DNA from: Chionoecetes opilio
Lineage: Eukaryota; Arthropoda; Malacostraca; Decapoda; Majidae
Assembly (NCBI GenBank): GCA_016584305.1
Contig: JACEEZ010022462.1
Coordinates: 132,001-196,000, forward strand
Length of the DNA stretch: 64,000 nucleotides
Reading direction: 5' to 3'
Shown here: positions 1 through 11,447 of the stretch, piece by piece
How the letters are laid out: every line of letters begins with the position of its first letter
Position numbering within the stretch: position 1 is the stretch's first letter
Notes under the pieces: model-generated
What the model was told of the DNA's origin: nothing
Database searches by the model: none
What the model saw: only the letters and a program-made list of their open reading frames with translations
Position numbers and translations under genes: made by a program

Positions 1-420
1 TAGGAAACATTTTCTCTGAGTTTCCGTCGCAAATCATTACTTTCGAAGATAATTACATGTTCATAGGGAGGCGAGAGCCAAGTGTTTACGTGCGCCTGAC
101 TCTTCTTCCTCTTGTGACCTGCATCGCCTCTGTTCTTCCCTTGCCGCGGACACTTTTTTAATGCAGATTTGACATTAGTTTGGAGGTTAAAGCGTGTGTT
201 AGGTTAGGTTAGTGAGTCAAAAGGTGGGGTTAGGTTAGTTTAATTTTCATATCTCCTATACACTCGGATCTCCTTCCTATTAAAAACATCTTATATCTCC
301 GAAAGAAGTGCTTTGTGACGGAAGCTCATAGAGAGAATGTTTCCTAGAATCCAATAAGGTAAACAGAAACCATACTCCCAATTGTGTAGGGAATTCTGGC
401 CCTAGTGTAAAGTATTACTA
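1..420. repeat. Dispersed repeat, inverted partial copies
   Basis: Positions 1-60 read on the minus strand match 285-345 on the plus strand (shared words include tttgcgacggaa and tttccta). The plus-strand unit continues to about 420 through aatccaataaggtaaaca. Further plus-strand copies lie at about 5865-5980 and, more diverged, 6110-6245. The short ttaggttaggtta run at 198-215 is telomere-like. I see no coding potential and cannot assign a class. Confidence 0.55.
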
Positions 421-432
421 AATTAAGTAACA

Positions 433-603
433 ATGCTTAGAAATTATAAAAGAAAAACTAGCATAGACCTAGAAAAAGAAGAAAGACTAGGAACTCAAAG
501 ACTGGAACCCAAACGTGTGCGTGTTGGTCACATTTTCCGTCTCCCCAGAGAATGTGAAGAACAGCTAACAGAATGTTTGATAGTGTCCATGGGCATGGTA
601 TGA
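433..603 (+). pseudogene. Remnant N-terminus of a pogo/Tigger-like transposase
   Basis: A 56-codon ORF begins MLRNYKRKTS, which resembles the MPRNYKRKT start of pogo/jerky-type transposases with a psq-like DNA-binding domain. It continues with a segment (residues about 34-56) resembling the second helix-turn-helix region of that family, then stops at TGA 601-603. No catalytic DDE domain follows. The sequence passes straight into the repeat at 583-904, so this looks like an internally deleted element that kept the 5' end of its transposase gene. The family assignment rests on remembered motifs, so it is tentative. Confidence 0.4.
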
Positions 604-904
604 CATGTTGTTTAAGTTTTTGGAGGTTTGTCAAATTTTTAAGATTTTTTTTTTTTTATATATATATATGACCAATTTACCCCAGAGTTAGGTCCGATTT
701 ACCCCATTTAGTGTAACAATGCGGTCCGCACTTCGCAGTGTTTTGATAACAGAGCTATAATGGAAATTTGTTCAAACTTTAATGACATATAGGTAGTGAC
801 CCTCTTATGATTGTATTAACTTTTTGTTTGTTTATTTCAATAGATATGGAAACTAGATCAAAGTTTGTCAAAACCAGGACCAAATTACCCCGGTCGGCAC
901 TAAT
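583..904 (+). mobile_element. Non-autonomous DNA element, copy A
   Basis: This stretch is nearly identical to 13858-14172 (copy B). Both contain gaccaatttaccccagagtt near one end and finish with ccccggtcggcactaat. A diverged inverted copy lies at 10991-11447. The terminal words are partly complementary (ggtaa...ttacc style), as expected of a DNA transposon. The 5' side of copy A carries the transposase remnant at 433-603, which suggests the family derives from a pogo-like element. Confidence 0.6.
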
Positions 905-1403
905 GCATTTGTCCTGCACCTTTCTTGTCATTTATTTCATCAGTAATAGATTAATACACCACATTATGGTTTCAGATGAGTTACCTCAAGAGTTCCTATG
1001 GCAGAACATGATTTTAAGGGAATCAGTTTTCATTTAAGATTTATGTGTTTGAGATAATAACCCAAATTGTTAATGACAAATGACTTATTTTGGGGTTATA
1101 TTAATAGATTTTCAGACTAACTCTGTCCTGCATTAGCAGAATGTAGTGCAGTTTACTACAAAAATTGCTGGTAAACGTGGAAAATTATTAGTATGATATT
1201 TTTTAGTTGTGACCACCCAAGCAATTAAGAGTTTTCTGTCTGCATCAATCCCTTTCACGTGGCACTTTTACTTTTTGTTGTGGGGAAGAGGCAATAATGA
1301 ACACAAATCTGAAGAGTTTTCTGTATGTTATAATTTAATCTCTTTTAGAATTAGTGCATCACAGTAATGTCTGTGAAATATAATTCCTATTTTCTTTCAT
1401 CAG
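905..1403. other. No feature seen
   Basis: AT-rich sequence between the repeat and the first candidate exon. Nothing recognisable on either strand apart from the polypyrimidine tract at 1391-1403 that precedes the exon. Confidence 0.5.
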
Positions 1404-1522
1404 GCCTGGGCTTGTCTTCTGATAAGAGGCTTGTGGTGTTGAGTTCCCCGAGAAGCATCATTCGCACCCTCCTCACCATGAAGGGCGGCGTCATTATTGG
1501 CAGAGTAGCGGCCCTCATTCAG
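1404..1522 (+). CDS. Exon of an unrecognised membrane protein (5' of pair)
   Basis: A good acceptor (tttctttcatcag ending at 1403) and donor (CAG|gtaagg at 1523) bound 119 bases. With two bases completing a split codon, the exon reads 39 codons without a stop, starting LGLSSDKRLVVL and ending GRVAALIQ. It closes in phase 0, and the next exon candidate at 1836 opens in phase 0. The content is basic and hydrophobic. I do not recognise the family. Upstream exons, including the start codon, are not identified and may lie outside the window. Confidence 0.6.
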
Positions 1523-1631
1523 GTAAGGATTACTTTCCAAGGTTAAATGTAACCATGCCACCCTACATGTCTTGTCCACAAGATATCTTTCATTCTTCTG
1601 ATGTTGCTGTAATAAGCTGTGTTAAATGTTC

Positions 1632-1738
1632 TACTCTTGTCTCATAATAATTATTATATCAATCAAGCAATACTCTTGTCTCATAATAATTATTATATCA
1701 ATCAAGCAATACTCTTGTCTCATAATAATTATTATATG
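1632..1738. repeat. 39-bp tandem repeat, about 2.7 copies
   Basis: The unit starting tactcttgtctcataataat recurs at 1632, 1671 and 1710, exactly 39 bases apart. It lies in the intron between the two membrane-protein exons. Confidence 0.9.
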
Positions 1739-1835
1739 CAACCTCAGAAGTGCTGGAAGGATTAGCTGTAATAGAAAAAGTGTTTATAACTGCAAATTGT
1801 TGAAACATAGAATAATGTGATGTTTTCTCCTTCAG

Positions 1836-1953
1836 GCCAGCTTCCCTACAGACGACCTGGTGTTGTTCCTCATGCTGAGTCTGAGCCTCAGCATCACCTT
1901 GCCCTTCATAATTATCGCCCTGCTACCCCCCTTCCTAATTACTATATATCATG
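1836..1953 (+). CDS. Exon of an unrecognised membrane protein (3' of pair)
   Basis: The acceptor gttttctccttcag ends at 1835. The exon opens in phase 0 with ASFPTDDLVLFLML and runs into about 28 mostly hydrophobic residues (LVLFLML...PFLITIY), a clear membrane-spanning segment or hairpin. A possible donor, ATG|gtaaat, sits at 1954. If it is not used, the frame ends three codons later at TAA 1959-1961, so this may be the last coding exon. Phase agreement with 1404-1522 and the shared membrane-protein character support one gene. No family recognised. Confidence 0.6.
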
Positions 1954-1961
1954 GTAAATAA

Positions 1962-3720
1962 TGGGTAGCATATTTTTCCTAAAATTTAATGGCTTTTCAA
2001 TGATAAGATACAGATCTGGTTCTATAAATATTAATGAAAATTATGATGTTAATTTATATTGATTTCATACTGGTTGTGTGTGCCACAGAAAATGCTCAGT
2101 AACGCAACACAGTGGGTGCTATTCAACACACTTATTAGAGTGTACTTAAATCCCACCTTATTATGTTCCTTTCTAATTTGTATGTATTTATATTACTAAT
2201 TCCCATCTAGTCATACTTACAAATCATGGTCTCGGCATATTATGTGCGTCTATGTATCTGTACACTAATGGAAATGTCTAGTAATATATCCATGCACATG
2301 TATATGTGTATGTATAGGTGTAACTATCATGTATATGGTAAGTGTGAGAGTTTGTTTGCTTGTCTTGAAACAACGTGGCTATTTTTCAACAGATCTATAC
2401 CCAACCTTGCACAGAGATCCTAGTGCATTCCAGAACAGAGAAATGTGTGGGTCTGGGCCTACCCCCAGAGTGTCTATGCTCAGACACTGGTTAAGGTACA
2501 ACGTATGCGACTTACGTCCACCCTCACCGTCTGTGACTCTGGTCCACCCCCCATCCATGTTTTTCATTGTATTTTTCACCGTAATTTTTTCACAGTACGT
2601 ATAGTACTACCTATACGTGCATGACTGATCAGTGAAATATGGAGCGTCAGGTCCGCAGACTTTCATATCGTGGTCATGGTGTTGGGATGAATATGGATTT
2701 TGGATTATAATATAATTTTGTATGCGCGTTTTGTAGTGTAAATTATGCATATATGAGAGGATGCATGTGTACGAAAAGTATGGTTGTAATGCAATTCTGT
2801 AATAATTTCATTTCATTGTACGTCTTTTGTGGTCATACTGCAGTTTAGCAATGTCAATGTCAAACTGAATTTTGTGGATATATTTGTGAAACACAGTACA
2901 CATTAGACAAAAAGAAAGTTTTTGTAAGATACAACTAGAAACTACACAAAACGAACTTGAATGTTATACCTGCACAAATGCAACACTGAGCATATATAGG
3001 TATTCATAGTCTCTAGCTACACTTTGTTTTCCTTATGGTTAAATATATGTCGAAGACAGTAACAAGCATTTTACCGAAATCCCTATGAGAGTGTGACTAA
3101 GATTCAGTCAGAAAAGACAAAAGATCGCCTGTACTGTTGAACGCCCTATGCGGTATACCTATAATGTCCTACATGATGGCGATTGGAAAAAAAAGGACTG
3201 CTCTGATACATGTCCAAGAATCTCACTGAAGATAGACTGGAAAAAAAATTTAACAGGAAGTCAAAACTCAAGATTTGAAGTTTAGAGTGTTGGGAGTGCG
3301 TTGCATGTAAACACATTCCAAGCTATGGCTGCTAGGAAGAAGTAAAGATGGAAAGAGACAATGGATCTGGAAATAGAGAGGGCCTGAGGGGAGTTGTAAC
3401 AGGCAGGGTGTGCGCACAGAACCAGGTAAAGGGCAGAGAGGCGATTATAGAAGACGCTGATATGAGAAATCACAGCAGGCAAATATTATTATATGGAGAT
3501 ATTATATTGAACAATGTCATTTGTTGATGATTTCACTTTTAAGTTGCAAGTTTAGATGAGAAAAGTCGCTTAGGAAACTTGGATCAGAATAATGTTCTCA
3601 ACGCCTCCGGGATTTACCTACAAGCCGCCGATGCCTGCCTGGCTGGCCTCACAGAGTTAAAGACAACGTTAAAATCAAAGACTTAAAAAGTTAAAGACAG
3701 TTAAAGGTCTTTAACTCTGT
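1962..3720. other. No feature seen
   Basis: AT-rich, apparently unique sequence. Short ORFs here have no recognisable motif. The word gttaaagac recurs a few times at 3655-3715 as a small local duplication. Confidence 0.45.
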
Positions 3721-3725
3721 GGCTG

Positions 3726-3990
3726 GCATTTGTTTGTTTGTTTGTTTGTTTAGAGGATAATTCCTCAGCCGTAGTGATCTACCGCTGCAGTTTAGTGTTG
3801 GCCGAAGCCACCACCCCAGGAGGGGGGTCACAAACCCCCGGCTAACACCCGGTACCCATTCACTGCTGGGTGGAGAGGGGCTCGGGTTTTAAGAAAGACC
3901 ACCCATCTATCTTTGCTCCGCCCGGGGATCGAACCCGGGACTATCTCGGTTGTGAGCCGAGCGTGCTAACCACTGCACTACGGAGTACCC
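3726..3990 (-). mobile_element. tRNA-Val-derived SINE, copy 1
   Basis: Read on the minus strand, the head (3990 down to about 3915) has an A box (tagtgcagtggttagcac), an anticodon stem and loop ctcggCTCACAAccgag with anticodon CAC, and a B box (gggttcgatcccc). This is the layout of tRNA-Val. The body runs down to a (GTTT)n tract at 3728-3750, which is the (AAAC)n tail of the SINE. A second copy lies at 22735-22933. As the tRNA-like part continues into a SINE body, it is not counted as a tRNA gene. Confidence 0.85.
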
Positions 3991-4166
3991 GAGGCATGTG
4001 GGCAGCGGCAGGAACGCGGCGGATTCAGCCTTGAATGAATGGATCTCAGGATATTGAATAAGATATAACATAAGCGAAGTCTTAAAGCTCTTTCTAGAAT
4101 CATGACACGTCATGGACTCATGGGAGGAAATCTTGCAGTTCCTGCCTCCCGCCATTCCCGTGACAG

Positions 4167-4170
<4 letters not shown>

Positions 4171-4204
<34 letters not shown>
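4171..4204. repeat. (CT)n microsatellite
   Basis: Uninterrupted CT dinucleotides. Confidence 0.95.
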
Positions 4205-4208
<4 letters not shown>

Positions 4209-5864
4209 TTTTATCCATTTTTTTGAAATAGAATAGTAGCTATCTCTCTTAATCAAATATCCATTTTTGGAATAGTATAGTTTGCAGCAGCGCTTCATTA
4301 CACATGCGATGATATTTTCATACATAAAAAAGCACAGTAGAGAATTCATATAAGAAATTTTATACTTCTACCTAGAAATGAAACAATTTGGCAATACGTT
4401 CAGCCAGACCGTCAAACTTTCGCTCAGTCAAACCGGTGAAATCCAGTTCTAGAGGCAGGGAGGGAGGGAGCGTGCCTAGTAGGAAAGCTTAGGCAAGATT
4501 AGTGCACGTGCTGGGAATGGACAGCAGTGAAGGCCTACTGTTAGGTATTCTTGATCTCACACATATCAGTACACGAACAGAATCGCCTTGTAGTAAGGAA
4601 GCACTTGCAGAAAGGAGATCCCTGGATGTTTATCTTATATATGAATACAAAGGGTGCTATGAACAATGTTACACGTATTACCGCTTTCTTGTGCGTCGTA
4701 GTGCTTGATAAATGTATAAACGTTGTTACGTGGATCTCCGTTTATCGTAAATACATAGCAACCACACGACCCAAAAATGAATATGTCACCGCCTACCATA
4801 TGGCAACACCCGTACAGAGTGTCACCCTTGTACCACTGTAGTGTTACGGTGAGGGATGCGGGAATGCTGAGGTACAACCAAACCTTAGTGAGATAGCAAG
4901 GTGAAATAGAGAACCAAGTGTTACCAAATAAGAAAGTTATGTCATCATTAAATCAAGTACAAAATACATAGTGGCGACCATTGGCAGCTTTGGGTTTTAA
5001 ACAGACAGTGTGTGGTCAGACGTGAGCAAGGCTGGTGTGTGTCTGTGTGGACGGGTGGAATTTAGGTAAACTATCGTGACGAGGAGGAAGTTTTTTGAGA
5101 TACTTGTTGATGGTTGTGTTGTATAGGCCATGTGTGAGGTGGTGTCCTGTCCCTGAGGCTGAGGGAAGCGGGATAACAGTGGGGGCGGCGGCCGAGAGGG
5201 TAAGTGTTGGGTGCACCAAACAACCCTTCCTCTGCACTGTACAGAGGGGCGGCGGCTTGTGTGATATTACGTGTGTGTGTGTACAGTCCCTAATTTGCTA
5301 TGGATGTCTAGCCGTGTGTTGGATATGGTGCAGGGTCGAGGTGTGAGGTGTATATCAGGTGTTGAGAGAGGTGATCGCACGTCCAAGGACAGGAGGAGAA
5401 TGTGTAACAAAAGAAATTTAAAGAAAAATTCAATGAAACGAGTGTCACACACACACACACACACACACACCTACCTAGCAGACATCAATAACAGTAGTAG
5501 TAATAGTAGTTGTATCAGAAAAGTAGCAGCAGCAACAATGATAATGACATTGACAATTTTACTAATAAACGGAAAATTTGTACACTAGGACAATATTCCA
5601 TTTGGTGGTCAAAAGTATGAAATTCCGACGTGTTTTTATGTGTTTCACAAGAAAATCACCATAAAAAACATCGGAAATGCCTCTGTTTGCTTCTACCCCC
5701 CTCCCCCCTACGATTTTGGGGACCTAGAAGGAATGCTTAACTTCCTAACTAGCCAAATCGTCATCAAAAAGTGTCCGCGTTTAAGGGAAAGACAGGCATG
5801 CAGCTGGTCACAAGCAGAAGAGGCGCAAGTAAACTACTCTCCTCCCTATAAATAACTGTTCATA
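4205..5864. other. No gene seen
   Basis: Contains a short (AC)n tract at about 5446-5471 and a Ser-codon-like agtagtaatagtag run near 5495-5515. The ORFs of up to 105 codons here are mostly translations of these repeats and lack splice or domain support. Confidence 0.45.
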
Positions 5865-6245
5865 TCTCAAAAATTATTGATTTGCGACGGAGGCTCATTG
5901 ACAGAAAGTTTTCCAGTATCCAATAAGGTAAACATCAGCATACTCCCAACTGTGCAGGGAATGTTGGTGTTAGAGTAATACCCTCTCTAGCTCTACCCTC
6001 CCACCACACCCCTCCCTCGCCCCACACCCCTCCCTCGCAGATCCTCCCCACACCCTTCAAAACAAGTTTCAACCTTAGACTCCTTGAGTTCATATTCGGT
6101 AATTTTATATGAATTTATACCTCCGAAAGTATTGATTTGCCTTGGAAATTTAAAGAAGGAAAGTTTCTCAGAGTTCAATGATTAAGCTTAACTGAGACCA
6201 TGTGGAGTATTATGGTGCAATGCTGCTAAAGTAATACCTCTTAAT
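5865..6245 (+). repeat. Two copies of the dispersed repeat seen at 285-420
   Basis: Copy one (5865-5980) shares attgatttgcgacggaggct and ccaataaggtaaaca with 285-420. Copy two (6110-6245) keeps ctccgaaagtattgatttgc but has diverged. A short pyrimidine-rich tandem (ccacacccctccctcgc) separates them at about 6000-6040. Confidence 0.55.
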
Positions 6246-6307
6246 CTTTCGCTATGTATGATAATGATATTAGATATTATTTCATTATCAGTTAGAATAT
6301 GATTACT

Positions 6308-6309
6308 AC

Positions 6310-6341
<32 letters not shown>

Positions 6342-6416
6342 GATGTGCTGTAATTTAATTATTAGTTATTGTTATCTATGACATGATAGTTATTATTATT
6401 ATTATTATTATTATCA
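6308..6416. repeat. (TTA)n microsatellites
   Basis: Two tracts of tat/tta trinucleotides at 6308-6344 and 6391-6416, followed by catcat/attatc runs to about 6440. Confidence 0.9.
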
Positions 6417-6466
6417 TAATCATCATCATTATCATTATCACTAATAGTAATACCTAGGGTAAATTT

Positions 6467-7053
6467 CTAGTGTTTGCCCATACTCTTCCACAGGTCCCCA
6501 AACAAGTTTGGGGACCTGTGGGAATGCGGGGTTTTCGGGTGGGGTACAAATGATGCGTCGGAAACACGTAATTTAAGAGTTGTGTAGGGGGGGGGGTAAA
6601 ATTCCCTAGATCTAGGGTAATTTCCTTATATCTACAGAAATTTGCCTAACCAAAATTAACCTAACCTAGCGGGGGGCTTGACCCACCGATAACCTAACCT
6701 AAGCTAACCTAACCTAGCCTAACCTAGCCAAATCTAACCTAACCTACCCAAATCTAACCTATCCTAACCTAACCTAAACAAATATAACCTAACCTCCTAG
6801 CCGGGGGTTGGGGGGGTTCTCGACACATTGGTCATCATTCTGTGAGGATCGTCAGGTTCACACGTCTCTGGACTCTGAAGAAATCCAATGAATTTTCCCT
6901 GGATCTAGGGATATTTTTCAACACCCCTAACTCAAAAACTGGTTGCGACGCATATTTACCAAATATGCGACGCATATCCAGCCAAATATCCCGCATTCCC
7001 CCAGGTCCCCCAAGCTTGTTTTGTGGGAGAGGGGGAGTATGGGCAAACACTAG
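6467..7053. mobile_element. MITE-like element with TIRs and internal TTAGG-like array
   Basis: The left end ctagtgtttgcccatactc is the reverse complement of the right end gagtatgggcaaacactag (7035-7053). The match continues imperfectly inward through the aggtcccc/ggggacct region. No transposase remains. Positions about 6650-6800 inside it are a degenerate array of cctaa, the complement of the arthropod telomere repeat TTAGG. The target-site duplication is not clear. Confidence 0.7.
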
Positions 7054-7381
7054 AATAATATTATGATTATAATAATGGTAAGTAATACCATTAAGTAATA
7101 ATGATAATATTATGATTATGATAGTGTTATATAAAATTATTGTTGTTATCATTAGTGTTCACGGCAACGCATTGAGTGTTATAAAAGAAAAAACTGCCGG
7201 CTGTTGCTGCGCTGCGAGACCCAACCTGCCAACCAGCCAACGCCCACGGGCTTGATTGTGCGAAAACGTCTTGGAGAAAACGTGTTCGGTGTTTGGGTGT
7301 TCCGCTGCTTCCCTTACTGTGCAGCGACCTGTCCCCATCAGAAAGGCGTGAAGGGTGTTGCGTAATGTCTCGGTCCGGAAT

Positions 7382-7595
7382 TTAACCCCTTGAGACCCAT
7401 AACGTAATTTCCATTGTAATTTGGCTACCATTAGACGATTTTTTGTGACTAAAAGCAATATTCAATAGATATAACCCGTTTAGTACCCTTGTCTACTAAC
7501 TAATTTGGTATATTCAGTTACTTTTCGTAATTTTATGACTAACAACATATGATTTTTTTTATAACTAAAGAAAGATCTGGGTGTGAAGAGGTTAA
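7382..7595 (+). mobile_element. piggyBac-like MITE (TTAA-flanked), copy 1
   Basis: Bounded by TTAA on both sides, with ends ccccttgagaccc and gggtgtgaagagg as imperfect inverted repeats. Three more copies occur at 21362-21578, 44042-44254 and 49708-50617 (split). TTAA target sites and a CCC-starting terminus are features of the piggyBac superfamily. At about 214 bp there is no room for a transposase. Confidence 0.75.
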
Positions 7596-8172
7596 ACTAA
7601 CCGTCTTCGATATGGGATGGTATTGACAAGGGTAAAAAACATGACACTAGGCAACTTCCATTAAGATCACTCCACTAGAACTGTCCCGTTGGTGGAGACT
7701 GTCCTATTTTTTTGTAAATAGTGGACAGATAAATTTTGAGGACATCGTCGGGTCGCTATATAGTCTTTCCATTTTATCAAGTCACTTGTGGAAATTATCA
7801 ACCAACCACCCTCTCAATTATTAGAAGAGTGGTAGTTTTATTCCCTTCCCCCTTGCGAGGGAGGTATTGCTCGCTCACCATAGGGAGACAGTAGGAATGT
7901 ATATATATATATATATATAATTATGATGGTAATGGGTAAAGTGACTTGATACATTGGAGAGACTATAGTATCGTAGTTCAAAGGGGAAGGGTAAGATGAA
8001 GTAGCGCCCATGATAAGAGGTCCCGCTATCATAACAGCGGGAAGAGTGGCAATGCAGGACAACGACCACACGAATGGCATTGCTGTGACGAATTTATGCC
8101 TTTAGTAATGTACAGATAGCGTTACAGATACTAAATGATTAACATATGATATGCTTTACATGTTTTCATTAA
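7596..8172. other. No gene; short inverted repeat and (TA)n
   Basis: tagtctttccattttatcaa at about 7760 is echoed in inverted form near 7940-7970. A (TA)n tract lies at about 7898-7920. The feature could be a degraded foldback element. Confidence 0.4.
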
Positions 8173-8190
8173 TGTACACACACACACACA

Positions 8191-8234
<44 letters not shown>

Positions 8235-8246
8235 ACATTGTAAACA
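8173..8246. repeat. (AC)n microsatellite
   Basis: Long AC run with single-base interruptions. Confidence 0.95.
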
Positions 8247-10027
8247 GCACGTGATGTAATCGTGGTTTTGTGACGCAAGATAAAAAAAATTCCCCGCTTT
8301 TACCCATCAAACATGTGCCGTCGAATCCAACATGTCCTAATCTCGCTTCACCCTTGGTCACCACGCAGGTAGAGGGTCACGCCGACCGTCTCTACACCAT
8401 TATAGAGCGGCAAGCAAGTGACATGCTAAAGCTGTGGTTCTTCTGGGTGTGTGATGGGAGAGTGGACGCATAGGGGTCTGCGTCCGTCGGAGGCTGCACA
8501 CTAACTACCCAGCTCATGGTTTGCACATAGTTACAGTGGTCACATACCCGTGTAGTCCACGCGAGGGTACCAGAGAGGGGGAGTGAGATTCCTCAGGAGT
8601 GCCACACAGTAGAACACCATTCTTAAAAGGAAGCCCATTATTAAAAAGAACGTCCATTTTCTAAGTGTCAAAAGTAAGTAAGTGTAAAACACTTTCGAAG
8701 TGTTTGCCGAATGTAATAACTACTTACACTTTTGTAATAAACCCACTTCTTGAAATTTCCAATAGAAATGTAACAAACGGTTTTCATGTGACTTATCAAT
8801 GAAATGCTTACGTAATTGGTTCAATATATAGTGAAAATCTGCACAGAAGTTATTTGAAATTTATATTTGATATTCATGTAAAATTGTATCGTGACATACT
8901 TTGGTCCGATCAATTATGCCGCTTTTTCTTAGCCTGCCCTTCTGCAGCATGGCTGTGAAGTTCTATGAATCGCTGCAGTAACCGCGACAAGGTGGAAACT
9001 CGGAAACTTAGTGAAAAATATCAAGAGTTGCACGATAAGAGTAATGCGCTTTGAAGGACAAGCCGCCGTGTGCCAGTTTCTTGGGATCACGTGATCGTTT
9101 AATTAAAGAACAACCTCCTTCTCATGATTGCCACGTGGTAGCTTGTAGTCACGTTGTGAATCACCTCACCCAAGGGAACCATTCATATCGGGATGACTGA
9201 ATGCCTGGAGCCTGGCGTGGGCGTGGGCGTGGCGTGGCGTGGCGTGGCGCCGGGAGCTGTCACAGTAGTAAGCTCGGAGGGAAAGTGTGGAATGAAAGAC
9301 CATTATCCCGACTTAATCTAGATTTTCTACAGAGCTCACAAGTATTTTAAGAAACATTGTTTGATAATGGAGCAATGACTGTCTTTTGATCTTGTGTGAC
9401 AACATTAATTATTATTAGGTTTCCGCTAAAAAGGAGACACTCAAAAAAGTTCCTGCGTGTGACTGCTATGGTGAATCAAACATTAGAAGAGGCCCGACTG
9501 TAATGACCATTGCACCAGGACGATCAGGAAAATATTAGTGACTTCGTTTTCTGGGAAATCAAATATTGACAACAAAGTAGTATTCAGTTTTATCATAGCC
9601 GTGCTAAGGCATAAGTGACCTAGCGGCTGCTCAGGGCTCCCATGGCCCTCAGGGGACCCCTTGAAAGACCTACCCAGGCTTTTCTCTTCGTAATGGCAGG
9701 TCTTTTCTTTTAACTTCTTCCAAGTCATTTATCAGTCTAATATCAGTTACTAAGTCTCTTATCTCTTCTTTTTTCAAGCGTTGGCAATATACTTTCCTTA
9801 AGTCTTTCCTCGCAGGTCTCGTAGATCTTTCAATGCAGGCACCATCTTAGTGGCTTGCCTTTGTATTTACAATTTATTAATATTATTTATTTAGTGAGGG
9901 GACCACACCATTACAGCACACTCTAGTTTTTGTTTTACCATTGTGGTAATTATTTTTCATCATACGTATCTTTATCCATGAAGTGAAAAGCGACCCTTAT
10001 GACCCTCATCGTTATATACGTATCATG

Positions 10028-10029
<2 letters not shown>
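8247..10029. other. No feature seen
   Basis: Mixed-composition sequence with a small gcgtgg/gcgtggc tandem at about 9215-9250. No exon, TIR or RNA signal recognised. Confidence 0.45.
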
Positions 10030-10063
<34 letters not shown>

Positions 10064-10201
10064 AATAAAACACACATGCATACTTGAGATGGTATCGTTG
10101 GTGGAAACTGGTTTGCGCCTGTTGGTTTGACCTAACGGGAGTGTGTCGCTCATCAGAAAATAATGTATTTGTACATATATGTATACATAATACAGTATAT
10201 A

Positions 10202-10273
<72 letters not shown>

Positions 10274-10427
10274 TATATCTTTTTTTTTCTACAGTACTAG
10301 TTATATTGTCAAAACAGTGCTTAATGATACACAGGCAAGTATACTTTAGGGGTGACATCGATGTTTGAACTGCCAACATGTGATTCATAAACATACCCTG
10401 CTTCCCATTAATTGAAGTTAGCACACA

Positions 10428-10461
<34 letters not shown>

Positions 10462-10466
10462 GTCAG

Positions 10467-10500
<34 letters not shown>
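10030..10500. repeat. Microsatellite cluster (TG)n, (AT)n, (AC)n
   Basis: (TG)n at about 10030-10058, (AT)n with breaks at about 10196-10275 and (AC)n at about 10423-10500. The sequence between them shows nothing recognisable. Confidence 0.9.
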
Positions 10501-10502
<2 letters not shown>

Positions 10503-10990
10503 TCTCGCCGCCTGGGTCTGGTGCCAAGGTGGTGATTTTCCTCAACGACACACTCAGGTTAAAGCGGATAGTGTTACTAGCCGTAGGTTTGCTTCTCTAC
10601 CTGAGCTTCGGGCCCTTGTCATGCATCTTTATATATGTTTTGTTTATTCATATTTTTTCTTCTTTTTGGGGGGGGGTCAAGACGATGACCTGATACCCCA
10701 GCGCACGGGAGGCGATGAGACCTTCGCCCTCCCCGACGATACCGCGACCTTGCACCACTCCATGCTATCTGATAAAGGAGTGGAGTGCGTGGGAGGTTTT
10801 GGGTATAAGTATCTGGCCTCGTTTTCGTGCCCAGCTGATCGTGGCCGATACACAAGGCCTTGGCAGCGGCCGTTCACCACACCAGCAGCCGTCGCAGTTG
10901 TTTTAGCTCCGCATGGGTAGTAACTAATGTATGCACGCAAAAACTTACTGCCTTAACGTATCCACCTTTTAAGCTATATGTGTAAATTAT
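10501..10990. other. GC-rich patch without a recognised gene
   Basis: Positions 10690-10915 are GC-richer than the surroundings and open in several frames on both strands, which is expected from base composition. No splice-bounded exon or motif supports coding. Confidence 0.4.
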
Positions 10991-11447
10991 TAGTGCCGTC
11001 CGGGGTAACTCGGTCCTTCCAACGGACCGGTTCTATTCGGACCGCTATCTTTGCTTTGGTGTTTGTTTCTATATAAATAAGAGGGTAACCGTTTTGAATA
11101 TCCCATGTAGTAAAACAACCATTTTTACATTTCTAATATTAATATGAATATAAATATTGATATGTAACTGAATCCAGGAACCAAAAAAGAAAATTAGTAA
11201 AATGACAGCAAAAAAAAGTGTCAGCGAAGTTTGTATAAAAAATCAGCTGATTTGGCGAACTTTCATGGGACGCAAAGACGAGACGGAGTATCTCCTTGTA
11301 AGTAAGCGTATATAGAGTGCTTTTCCTCCACTTTAACATGAAAATATCAGAAATGCTCTGTCTTGTCTCATTTTCTTATGATCAATGCTCAGTTTTGGTT
11401 CATATATACCCCGGTGACAAAAACACTCGCGGGGTAAACTGGACCGT
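10991..11447 (-). mobile_element. Diverged inverted copy of the 583-904 element family
   Basis: It begins attagtgccgtccggggtaa, the complement of the family's right end, and near 11428-11447 has ggggtaaactgg, the complement of its left end. The middle shares ataagagggt with the family but is longer. The identification rests on the ends and this internal word. Confidence 0.5.

Noticed and set aside
3915..3990. Possible tRNA-Val gene (minus strand)
   Set aside because: It folds well but is followed by a SINE body and has a second copy with the same body at 22735-22933.
10619..10940. Overlapping ORFs on both strands of a GC-rich patch
   Set aside because: Open on several frames at once, as expected from composition; no domain or splice evidence.
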